Part shown: in pieces, positions 1-6,676 of the stretch
How positions within the stretch are numbered: position 1 is the first letter of the stretch
Layout of the letters: the number at the start of each line of letters is the position of its first letter
Source: Cyclobacteriaceae bacterium
Lineage (GTDB): Bacteria; Bacteroidota; Bacteroidia; Cytophagales; Cyclobacteriaceae
Assembly: GCA_030584025.1 (NCBI GenBank)
Contig: CP129487.1
Span: 3,811,001-3,875,000, forward strand
Length of the DNA stretch: 64,000 bases
Direction of reading: 5' to 3'
Made by a program: the position numbers and the translations under genes
Notes under the pieces: model-generated
Databases searched by the model: none
The model's input: only the letters and a program-made list of their open reading frames with translations
Told to the model about the DNA's origin: nothing

Positions 1-1
1 C

Positions 2-94
2 CCCGATACACTCGTTGACCGCGTATTGCTGAAAACGGTTTCCTTCTTCCCCGGCAGCCGTTCGGTGGAGGAGGTGATGGGGGAGTTTTTGTAA
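2..94 (+). CDS. C-terminal 30 residues of an unidentified protein (cut by window edge)
   Basis: An open frame runs from the window edge to a TAA stop at 92-94. It encodes about 30 residues ending in VEEVMGEFL. The fragment is too short to assign to a family. The following 110 bases are AT-rich and lead into a toxin-antitoxin pair, so this is probably the end of a separate transcription unit. Confidence 0.5.
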   Translation, partial: PDTLVDRVLLKTVSFFPGSRSVEEVMGEFL

Positions 95-204
95 AGTTTA
101 ACCTTCAAAATCCCAACATAGTCAATTTTGTTTGCTGCAGGTACAAAGTGCATTTTCTAAACGCTGCAAATTTGACTAAATTGACACATATAAAGATTTG
201 AGAA

Positions 205-444
205 ATGAAGACAAAGGAAGCCTTTCACGAGTTGATTGATAAAATTGAGAGCGAAGAAGTATTAAAAGGTTATTTCGAGTTAATTAAGCGATTGAATAGC
301 AATCAAACGGGAAAACTTTGGGACGCTCTCAGTTCCGAAGAAAAAGACGAGCTCCTTCTTTCTTACGAAGAGAGCCTTGATCCAAAAAATCTGTTGACCC
401 ACGAAGAAGTCAAAGCACAGCATGATAAATGGCTAGGAAAGTAG
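205..444 (+). CDS. Antitoxin-like small acidic protein (addiction module component type)
   Basis: A 79-residue acidic, helical protein directly upstream of a RelE/ParE-type toxin, sharing 16 bases with it (429-444). This order and overlap are typical of type II toxin-antitoxin operons, where the antitoxin comes first. Its C-terminus (LLTHEEVKAQHDKWLGK) resembles the end of the second antitoxin in this window at 14327-14563 (LTEEQANKEIDEWLNK). No DNA-binding domain is obvious. Upstream, the hexamers agtcaa (120-125) and ttgact (172-177) form an inverted pair that could be an operator. The role is inferred from context and resemblance. Confidence 0.75.
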   Translation: MKTKEAFHELIDKIESEEVLKGYFELIKRLNSNQTGKLWDALSSEEKDELLLSYEESLDPKNLLTHEEVKAQHDKWLGK

Positions 445-725
445 TTTGGACAAAACGGGCTAACAGCAAGTTCAATAAAATCATTGATTATTTAGAGGGA
501 GAATGGGGACATAACGTCACCCGTAATTTTGTTAGGAAAACGTATGACATTATTGATCTGATTGCTGATCAACCTGAATTAGGCACGCTTGAGCATCAGG
601 AAAAAATGATACGTGGCTTTTTGTTGACAAAGCACAACAGGCTTTTTTATCGAGTGACAGATAGGGAAATAATTTTGTTGAATTTTTTTGACACAAGGTC
701 AGGCCCCAAGCGAAAGCGATATTAG
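429..725 (+). CDS. RelE/ParE-family toxin of a type II toxin-antitoxin module
   Basis: A 98-residue basic protein with the RelE/ParE layout: an N-terminal strand MARKVVWT, helices rich in Arg and Lys, a central MIRGFLLTKHNRLFYRV segment, and a C-terminal strand ending in FDTRSGPKRKRY. RelE members cut ribosome-bound mRNA and ParE members poison gyrase; the sequence alone does not separate the two. It starts inside the last codons of the antitoxin, so the two are probably translationally coupled. The gene is complete and ends just before a palindromic repeat. Confidence 0.82.
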   Translation: MARKVVWTKRANSKFNKIIDYLEGEWGHNVTRNFVRKTYDIIDLIADQPELGTLEHQEKMIRGFLLTKHNRLFYRVTDREIILLNFFDTRSGPKRKRY

Positions 726-756
726 GACAGGCGTTTGAATGACGCTGAGCAAACCC

Positions 757-886
757 TGAAAAAACACATAGTCCATACAGAAAAGTTAGATAAGCTATGT
801 GCCTATGTGCTTCAATGATTGGTAACACACCTGTAAAACCCGTTCGCATTTCACCACTATGATTGTCGTAACTGCACCGTAACAAC
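757..886. repeat. Interspersed repeat, copy 1 (cacatag/ctatgtg palindrome plus 25-base conserved tail)
   Basis: The segment has a left arm cacatag (765-771), right arms ctatgtg (795-801 and 803-809) and a distal block at 862-886 that matches 2568-2592 base for base over 25 bases. The second copy spans about 2443-2592. A lone right arm occurs near 15074-15097. Both full copies end 43-44 bases before the start codon of a plus-strand gene. The palindromic part looks like a REP/MITE-type interspersed element; the tail may carry a promoter (inference). Confidence 0.7.
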
Positions 887-929
887 CTCATTGAAGTGAA
901 CGAAATTTATACGGTAAATAAATTGCCGT

Positions 930-1355
930 ATGAATATCAAGGAGCAAATAAACACGTATTTACAAAGCCTTCCTGCGCAAAAGCGAATTGACATGCAGGC
1001 GTTGCACAACCTGATATTGCAGATTAAGCCAGCCTGTAAACTATGGTTTCTGGATGGCAAGGATGAGTCAGGTAAAACGGTTTCCAACCCCAGTATTGGA
1101 TACGGATTTCAACACCTGAAATATGCTGATGGCAAGACCAGAGAGTTTTATCAAATTGGTATCAGTGCAAACACAACCGGAATTACGGTCTACATTATGG
1201 GCATTGACGATAAGAACTATTTGGTTAAGACCTATGGAAAAAAGTTAGGTAAGGCAACCGTAACCAGTTATTGCATTAAGTTAAAAGCACTGAAAGACAT
1301 TAACATGAATGTACTCGAAGAAGCGATTCGTTTTGGGCTTGAGCGCACCAGCTAA
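930..1355 (+). CDS. DUF1801-like protein
   Basis: A 141-residue soluble protein with the layout of DUF1801 (YdhG-type) proteins: an N-terminal helical part (INTYLQSLPAQKRIDMQALH) and a beta-rich second half with FYQIGISANTTGITVYIMG and a terminal helix. Some DUF1801 relatives are described as iron-chaperone-like, but no function can be read here. It has no signal peptide. Two further family members lie at 3231-3620 and 14597-15061. The start follows a conserved interspersed repeat by 44 bases. Confidence 0.7.
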   Translation: MNIKEQINTYLQSLPAQKRIDMQALHNLILQIKPACKLWFLDGKDESGKTVSNPSIGYGFQHLKYADGKTREFYQIGISANTTGITVYIMGIDDKNYLVKTYGKKLGKATVTSYCIKLKALKDINMNVLEEAIRFGLERTS

Positions 1356-1394
1356 GGGTAATCCACATCTCACATACACCACAAAATAGCCTTA

Positions 1395-1515
1395 GTTTTA
1401 GCCTCACCCCAACTAACGGCTTGCTATTAGCAAGCGTTGTGCCGCCCCTCTCCACAGGAGAGGGGCCATTCAGGTTTTAGAAACCCGATGAAGAAAGATG
1501 GGGTGAGGCTAAAAC
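1395..1515. repeat. Nested palindromic element (outer 16-bp arms, two inner hairpins)
   Basis: Perfect 16-base inverted arms sit at 1395-1410 (gttttagcctcacccc) and 1500-1515. Inside are a hairpin at 1420-1434 (cttgct/agcaag, loop att) and a perfect 10-base hairpin at 1444-1466 (gcccctctcc/ggagaggggc, loop aca). This is a compact interspersed element of REP/BIME or MITE type. A short frame read through it at 1437-1625 is not credible as a gene. The rest of the 1356-1752 gap has only a weak inverted pair, ctcaac (1675-1680) and gttgag (1703-1708), and a tract at 1649-1662 shared with 4302-4315. Confidence 0.85.
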
Positions 1516-1752
1516 AAAACAAAGATGCATTTCAGCAACTGAGGGAGGAGCAAAATATAGCCAATCAGAGCTGGTGCTTACGTACAACTGCAATACTTGT
1601 GGGTTATCCAAAGTTTGGCAGGTGACGCTGAGGGGGAGTAATAAAATATTTTTGTAAGTTCATGGTGTATATGCCTCAACGTGCGCGAAGGCAGGCCGGG
1701 AAGTTGAGATAAGGCGTCAATTAAAGCCGGAAAAAACCAACTCAATTCCTAT

Positions 1753-2400
1753 GTGAAAACCTCAAACCCAATTCTCCGCAGGGATTTTATTAAATCCACT
1801 GCGATGCTCACCACCGGAACCCTTGGCCTTTCGTTCATTCCGCACACCAGCACCGCAGCCGAATGGCCAGCCGAAGACCGTGAAAATGTAATTGGCCCAA
1901 GAGAAGGATTTTCACCACATGTTGGCACCATGCTGTCGATGATGACGTGGATGCGAACCGTAATGTTATACCCGGTAAAGGACATGACGGTTGAGCAACT
2001 GGATTACGTGCATGACGAAGAATCAAACTCCATTGGCGCCATGCTGTTGCACCTGGCGGCAACAGAACGGTTTTACCAGGTACATACCTTTGAAGGCAAG
2101 AAGTGGGGCGACTGGAGCGAGCAAGACAAAAAGCGATTTTCCGTGGCCATGAGCCTGGGCGATGAAGGCAGAAAAATCATAAAAGGCAACACCCTCGATT
2201 TTTATTTAAGCACACTGCAGGAAGTACGGGAGCATACTATTAGTGAATTCTAAAAACGTGACGACACTTGGCTTTTGTCGGTTGACGAAAACTGGTTTTG
2301 GGGCCCCACCAACAATTATTGCAAATGGTTTCATGTGTGCGAGCACGAGTCAAACCACAATGGACAAATCAAATACATCAAGAGTCGGTTGCCGAAATAA
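1753..2400 (+). pseudogene. DinB-family protein with Tat-like leader, interrupted by an in-frame TAA
   Basis: Translation from GTG 1753 gives a twin-arginine leader (LRRDFIKSTAML) and a DinB-type four-helix protein with a first metal-site region HLAATERFYQ. A TAA at 2251-2253 ends the frame after 166 residues. Reading on in the same frame, without any indel, gives the missing C-terminus (KRDDTWLLSVDENWFW, then CEHESNHNGQIKYI) up to a natural stop at 2398-2400. A single-base change such as TTA to TAA explains it. DinB proteins are metal-binding and often thiol-linked. The gene is probably inactive unless the stop is a sequencing error or is read through. Confidence 0.85.
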
Positions 2401-2442
2401 GACCGTATCAAACCTCGCAACATCATTCTCCAGAGGAAGCTC

Positions 2443-2592
2443 TAAAAAAAACACATAGGCATATAATCCACATTAGAGAAGTATAGAAAAGCTATGTGCC
2501 CTATGTGTCTATGTGGTTAAAAGTTTGGCAACACACATTTAAAACCATTTCGTATTCCACCACCTTAATTGTCGTAACTGCACCGTAACAAC
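2443..2592. repeat. Interspersed repeat, copy 2
   Basis: This is the counterpart of 757-886: left arm cacatag (2452-2458), several right arms of the ctatgtg type between 2492 and 2515, and the 25-base block at 2568-2592 identical to 862-886. It ends 43 bases before the ATG of the DHFR-like gene at 2635, the same distance as copy 1 from its gene. Confidence 0.7.
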
Positions 2593-2634
2593 GTACGTGT
2601 GGTCACCGACATTTGTAGGGTAACACAAACAGGT

Positions 2635-3228
2635 ATGAGAAAATTAACCGTTTTATCCATGCTCACACTCGATGGCGTAATACAAGGCCCCGGTGCACCG
2701 AAAGAAGATCCTTCGGGCGGATTTAAATATGGAGGCTGGGTTGCTCCGTACGGTGATGACCTTTACGACCAGGTGGTGCAGCAAGAATTGGAACAACCGG
2801 CCGAATACCTGCTGGGCAGAAAAACATTTGAAATTTGGGAAGCCTACTGGCCCACCCATGCCGACTTCTGGCCGGGCATTAACGAGGGCACAAAATATGT
2901 GCTTTCAAAAAAGCGGAAGAAATCAACCTGGAAAAATTCGGTGTTCATTAAAACCGTGGCCGACATCAAGAAGTTGAAAAAATCTAAAGGGCCAGACATA
3001 CAAGTGTGGGGCAGCGGCAAACTTGTTCAGCTGTTGCTGAAGCATGACCTGGTAGATGAACTCCGCCTTAAAATTCACCCGCTAACGTTGGGCAAAGGAA
3101 AAAAGATTTTGGACAAGGGATCCATTCCGGCTGCGTTTACGGTAACCGAGAGCCGGGTTACATCCACGGGCGTTATCATGGCCACCTACAAGCGCGCGGG
3201 CAAAGTGAAGACCGGCAAAGTTGGATAA
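2635..3228 (+). CDS. Dihydrofolate reductase-like protein (RibD C-terminal domain family)
   Basis: A 197-residue protein of the DHFR/RibD-C fold. Visible hallmarks are the N-terminal strand KLTVLSMLTLDGVIQGPG, the EYLLGRKTFEIWEAYWP segment, IQVWGSGKLVQLLLKHDLVDEL (broken here as IQVWGSGKLVQLL and KHDLVDEL), and LTLGKGKKIL. Family members bind NADPH and reduce pteridine-like or pyrimidine substrates, but most small stand-alone ones have no known substrate. The ATG at 2635 is preferred over an upstream in-frame GTG at 2599 because the fold starts there. The next gene starts 2 bases after the stop, so the two are probably co-transcribed. Confidence 0.85.
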   Translation: MRKLTVLSMLTLDGVIQGPGAPKEDPSGGFKYGGWVAPYGDDLYDQVVQQELEQPAEYLLGRKTFEIWEAYWPTHADFWPGINEGTKYVLSKKRKKSTWKNSVFIKTVADIKKLKKSKGPDIQVWGSGKLVQLLLKHDLVDELRLKIHPLTLGKGKKILDKGSIPAAFTVTESRVTSTGVIMATYKRAGKVKTGKVG

Positions 3229-3230
3229 CG

Positions 3231-3620
3231 ATGCACAACCACGCAGACGTTGATGCCTACATGAAAGGCTTGGCTGCAGCAGACCGCAATGCATTGGAAT
3301 ATTTGCGACAGCACATCGCAGTGCTGATGCCGGAAGCGGAGCAACGCCTGAGCAGGGGCGTGCCCTTTTTCTATTACAAGGGTAAACGTGCGGTGGGCTT
3401 CCGGGCATCAAAAGGGTATTTATCTTTTTTTATTATGGAAGGCCGTGTGCTCAAAAACATGAAGCACGACTTGCGCAATTATGAAAATTCAACAACCGTG
3501 GTTTGGTTTACACCCGATAAGCTGTTGCCGAAAGCACTGGTTGAAAAATTGGTGAAGGCGCGGATAAAGGAAATTGATTTAGCCCTCAATGCAAAAGGAA
3601 AAAAATTTGGTGAGCCATAG
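3231..3620 (+). CDS. DUF1801-family protein
   Basis: A 129-residue cytosolic protein of the DUF1801 family. It has the N-terminal helices (VDAYMKGLAAADRNALEYLR), the core PEAEQRLSRGVPFFYYKGKR and the C-terminal NYENSTTVVWFTPDKLLP followed by a helix. The domain is widespread in Bacteroidota near DinB, GNAT and DHFR-like genes, as here. The biochemical role is not established. It sits 2 bases downstream of the DHFR-like gene and forms an operon with it. Confidence 0.82.
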   Translation: MHNHADVDAYMKGLAAADRNALEYLRQHIAVLMPEAEQRLSRGVPFFYYKGKRAVGFRASKGYLSFFIMEGRVLKNMKHDLRNYENSTTVVWFTPDKLLPKALVEKLVKARIKEIDLALNAKGKKFGEP

Positions 3621-3681
3621 TGTCTTGGTGACTTGGTGGCTGATAAATTAAGTGAGATGTTGCCACCAGGGCACAAAGACA
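3621..3681. repeat. Imperfect palindrome, 20-base arms
   Basis: The left arm 3621-3640 (tgtcttggtgacttggtggc) and right arm 3662-3681 pair at 17 of 20 positions, with a 21-base loop. This resembles interspersed palindromes built from cttggtg/caccaag units seen in many Bacteroidota genomes (from memory, not searched). It lies between the DUF1801 stop and the GNAT start. Confidence 0.65.
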
Positions 3682-3714
3682 CGAAAGACTACAAAGCAAG
3701 ATCAGTTCATTACG

Positions 3715-4227
3715 ATGATTGAAGTTATTCACACCAACCTGCACGACCTCGAACAAATCTTTGCGTTGTTCGATCACTCCGTTGCGTACCAGGAAAAGAA
3801 CGGCTACCCGGTTTGGCGTAACTACGACAAGCAGGCGATCATCCATGACATGGAACAAAAAAATCAATACAAGGTTGTGGTTGACTCAACCCTAGCCATG
3901 GTATTCAGTGTTCGCTACACCGATAAAATAATTTGGAGAGAATTAGATAAAGGTGACGCCCTTTACCTGCACCGCATTGTGGTTAACCCTGCGTGTAAGG
4001 GGCAAAAGCTGTTTGGGGTTATTTTGGATTGGGCCATAGCCCACGCCAAACAAAAAAACCTGGGCCACATCCGCATGGACACCTGGGCCGCCAACCCCAC
4101 GTTGATCAGTTACTATGCGGGTTTTGGATTTACCCGCATAGAAGACTTCACCACACCCAATAACCCCGAATTACCCGTACACAACCGAAACCTGGCGCTA
4201 ACGCTGTTGGCGTACAGGCTTCCTTAA
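3715..4227 (+). CDS. GNAT-family N-acetyltransferase
   Basis: A 170-residue GNAT protein that would transfer an acetyl group from acetyl-CoA to an unknown amine. The core is visible as LYLHRIVVNPACKGQKLFG, the strand and pyrophosphate-binding loop, followed by HIRMDTWAANPTLISYYAGFGF, a typical GNAT motif B. The ATG at 3715 is chosen because the 21 residues added by an upstream TTG/ATG frame (from 3652) are encoded by the palindromic repeat. No substrate can be inferred. Confidence 0.85.
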   Translation: MIEVIHTNLHDLEQIFALFDHSVAYQEKNGYPVWRNYDKQAIIHDMEQKNQYKVVVDSTLAMVFSVRYTDKIIWRELDKGDALYLHRIVVNPACKGQKLFGVILDWAIAHAKQKNLGHIRMDTWAANPTLISYYAGFGFTRIEDFTTPNNPELPVHNRNLALTLLAYRLP

Positions 4228-4681
4228 GCAAGCTTCGTTCCCGGCACAATTCTCAAGCGCGCATAGGAGTTACTCCTACCAATACACACCGTTAAAAAAC
4301 TTTTTTGTAAGTTCACCATGTGTATATACACTACTGTAGGGGACAGGATATGTGCAGGAGATATGTATATACACTGTAGTTACCAGCAAGCGTATTGGAC
4401 GACACAACAACAATGAAACGACTAACAATAACGAGAAAAAAGTAAACCATTTTGCCAGGTGACCAACATACAGAGCATATAGCAAATAGACAACGATTAA
4501 GACGACACTCGTTGCCAACGCTTCTGTATTTTTTATTTTCCCCACCGCACATTTTTTTAATTCAATTTTATGCCAACCCACAAACGGCACATGGTCTTTT
4601 GCCCCAACCGTACAAGCCAACCCGACAGGCAAAAGCCAAAGAGCCGTTTTTTGCCCACACACAATTAACGACATTTAGAAA
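4228..4681. other. 454-base intergenic tract with repeats and the left boundary of the Avs cassette
   Basis: No convincing gene lies here. A 14-base string tttttgtaagttca (4302-4315) also occurs at 1649-1662. A 12-base direct repeat tgtatatacact is at 4321-4332 and 4364-4375. A small hairpin is at 4264-4278 (taggagt/actccta). The left inverted copy of the Avs boundary is at 4526-4569. An inverted pair ttttgcc (4597-4603)/ggcaaaa (4628-4634) lies just before the Avs gene. The tract is C/A-rich on the plus strand, unlike neighbouring coding DNA. Confidence 0.6.
4526..4569. repeat. Left inverted copy flanking the Avs remnant
   Basis: Two blocks match 6503-6549 in inverted orientation: 4526-4540 (gtattttttattttc, 15 of 15) and 4551-4569 (19 of 19). 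They are separated by 10 bases here and 13 bases in the right copy. This supports a discrete inserted unit bounded by inverted repeats. Confidence 0.8.
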
Positions 4682-6676
4682 ATGAATATTGACTGGATAA
4701 AATTAAGACCTTTTAATGGTGATATAAAAAATGGCTTTGAGGAACTTGTTTGTCAATTAGCAAGAGCTGAGAGTGTAAAGGACAAACAACAGTTTATCAG
4801 AGTTGCCGCACCTGATGGTGGTGTTGAAGCATACTGCATTTTGAAAAATGGTGATGAATATGGATGGCAAGCCAAATATTTTTCTTCAATGGGAGATTCT
4901 CAATGGACACAGATTGAAGATTCATTTAAGACCGCTTTTGCAAAACATCCAAATCTCAAGAAATACTTTGTATGCACTCCTCTTGACAGACAAGACCCGA
5001 GGATTGTTACAAAGAAAGGAACTGTGGTTAAACACTTCATGGATGTATGGAAAGAAAAAGTTGCAGACTGGGAGGCATTTTCAGCAGCGAGCGGAAGAAA
5101 AATAGAATTTGAGTATTGGGGAAACTCGGAATTGTTTGACCGCTTAAACAAACCTGAAAACGAAGGTAAACTTCGTTACTGGTTTGGACAGGAAGAGTTT
5201 TCTGACAACTGGTTTAAACAAAAACTTGAAGAAAGCATTCTCAATCTTGGTAAACGCTATACTCCCGAAATAAATTTTGATTTACCAATAGCAAAAGTTT
5301 TTGAAGGGCTTTCAAGAGATGAATATTTTAAAAGACAATTCTTATCACATCTTGGAGATTTACTAAAGAATTACAACAAAGCAGTTTCGCATGTAAAAGC
5401 CGATGAGGTAAAAGATTCGGTTCTAAAAATAGATACCTTAATTAATCAGTTCCGACAATCTTGTGAGCAAATTGACTTTGAAGAAATCAGTATCATTCAG
5501 CATGAGGAACTGTCGACTGTTTTGGAATCATGCAAAGAGGTAATTGAAAATTTGATTTACAAGTTTTATGAACTTGATTCAAAAAAGGAAGCAGAAACAA
5601 AAAGTAAAAAAGAATATGTAAGCGAAACAAATAGTTATGGTTGGGACATTGAGTATTTCAGAAAGTTAAGCGGTTCAATTTATGACTTTACAGATTTTCT
5701 TCGCGGCTCAGTTGTCAGTTTATCAAACAATCCGTTTCTTATTCTAAAAGGTGAAGCTGGCATTGGTAAATCTCACTTGTTAGCAGATGTTGCAAAAAAG
5801 AGAGAGGCAAGAAATCAGTTTACGATTCTTCTACTTGGGCAACAATTCTCAACAACCGAAGACCCGTGGAGTCAAATCTTAAAGCTTCTACAAATTGAAT
5901 GTAAACGAGACACTTTCTTAGCAGCTCTCAACTCAAAAGCAGAATCAACAGGAGCAAGAGTTCTAATTTTTATTGATGCGATTAACGAGGGGGAAGGAAA
6001 AGCCATTTGGAAAAACCACATGGCAAGTTTTATTGCAGCAGTAAAACGATTCCCAAACTTAGGGGTTGTTTTTAGTTTGAGAACTTCTTATGAGAAACTT
6101 TTAATACCTGATGTAGTCAAGGAACAAAAACAAGTAACAAGAATTACTCACTATGGTTTTGCAAATCATGAATACGAAGCATCAAAATTATATTTTGAGA
6201 ACTACAAGATTAAACAGCCAAGTATTCCACTACTGCATCCTGAATTTTCAAATCCTCTATTCTTGAAATTGTTTTGCGAAGGGTTATTCAAGAAAGGACT
6301 TCATGAAATCCCTGATGGATATGAAGGAATTTCTACCATCATTAATTTTTTCTTGGACACCATTAATGACAAGGTTTCCGACAAACATAATCAGCCAAGA
6401 AAACTGAATAACCAGCTCACAGATGTAAGCACATTTGCAAGCCACACAATCCCAAGCACAGACCAAAGCTTGCAAAAGAGCTTCCACCTTTCCCACGCGG
6501 ACAAAATTGAATTAAAAAAATCTCCTCCCCTTCTGAAAATAAAAAATACTCAACCGCACAGACCAACACGACACAGACAATTCTTTCTTCGCAGAGTCTC
6601 CGCAGGGACTCTGCGCTACACGGGCACCAATCCTATAAATAAAGAGTTATTTTTATTATCACATGAGTGTACGTAA
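4682..6676 (+). CDS. Truncated Avs-like antiviral STAND NTPase with N-terminal nuclease domain
   Basis: The N-terminus looks like a PD-(D/E)xK nuclease of the Mrr/Cap4 type: E20, then PDGGVEAY (44-51) and YGWQAKYF (60-67, QxK). A helical linker follows. The STAND-type NTPase has Walker A GEAGIGKS (357-364) and Walker B VLIFIDAINE (427-436). Known Avs (AVAST) proteins are much longer and use a C-terminal TPR-like array to sense phage terminase or portal. Here recognisable sequence ends near residue 570 (base about 6390). The last 95 residues are low-complexity read-through of boundary DNA, including the right inverted copy, and the frame stops just inside the next gene. I infer a remnant without its sensor. 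The DNA is more AT-rich than its neighbours. Confidence 0.75.
   Translation: MNIDWIKLRPFNGDIKNGFEELVCQLARAESVKDKQQFIRVAAPDGGVEAYCILKNGDEYGWQAKYFSSMGDSQWTQIEDSFKTAFAKHPNLKKYFVCTPLDRQDPRIVTKKGTVVKHFMDVWKEKVADWEAFSAASGRKIEFEYWGNSELFDRLNKPENEGKLRYWFGQEEFSDNWFKQKLEESILNLGKRYTPEINFDLPIAKVFEGLSRDEYFKRQFLSHLGDLLKNYNKAVSHVKADEVKDSVLKIDTLINQFRQSCEQIDFEEISIIQHEELSTVLESCKEVIENLIYKFYELDSKKEAETKSKKEYVSETNSYGWDIEYFRKLSGSIYDFTDFLRGSVVSLSNNPFLILKGEAGIGKSHLLADVAKKREARNQFTILLLGQQFSTTEDPWSQILKLLQIECKRDTFLAALNSKAESTGARVLIFIDAINEGEGKAIWKNHMASFIAAVKRFPNLGVVFSLRTSYEKLLIPDVVKEQKQVTRITHYGFANHEYEASKLYFENYKIKQPSIPLLHPEFSNPLFLKLFCEGLFKKGLHEIPDGYEGISTIINFFLDTINDKVSDKHNQPRKLNNQLTDVSTFASHTIPSTDQSLQKSFHLSHADKIELKKSPPLLKIKNTQPHRPTRHRQFFLRRVSAGTLRYTGTNPINKELFLLSHECT
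6434..6476. repeat. Hairpin at the right end of the Avs unit
   Basis: A perfect 9-base inverted pair, tttgcaagc (6434-6442) and gcttgcaaa (6468-6476), sits in C/A-rich DNA directly after the last recognisable Avs codons. It is followed by the right boundary copy. It resembles the gcacat-plus-hairpin layout left of the gene (4588-4634). Confidence 0.55.
6503..6549. repeat. Right inverted copy flanking the Avs remnant
   Basis: Bases 6503-6521 and 6535-6549 are the exact reverse complements of 4551-4569 and 4526-4540. The copy lies within the nominal Avs reading frame but beyond recognisable Avs sequence, which supports the view that the annotated C-terminus is not native protein. Confidence 0.8.
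6590..6615. repeat. REP-like palindrome upstream of RAYT
   Basis: Perfect 9-base arms cgcagagtc (6590-6598) and gactctgcg (6607-6615). The stem can extend to about 11 pairs with one wobble and a cgca loop. Its arms are identical to those of the palindrome at 7247-7274 on the other side of the transposase. Confidence 0.85.

Noticed and set aside
1437..1625. 62-residue frame starting with GTG in the palindromic element
   Set aside because: It reads through the palindrome 1395-1515 and shows no protein-like pattern; the DNA is explained by the repeat.
2243..2486. Two short frames downstream of the DinB stop
   Set aside because: They are out of frame with the true continuation of DinB, which runs in the original frame to 2400.
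4276..4674. 132-residue minus-strand frame with hydrophobic stretches in the tract before the Avs gene
   Set aside because: It spans the left inverted repeat and direct repeats, has odd composition and no recognisable family. Its KIELKK-type peptide is also seen in the right repeat only because the DNA is the same.
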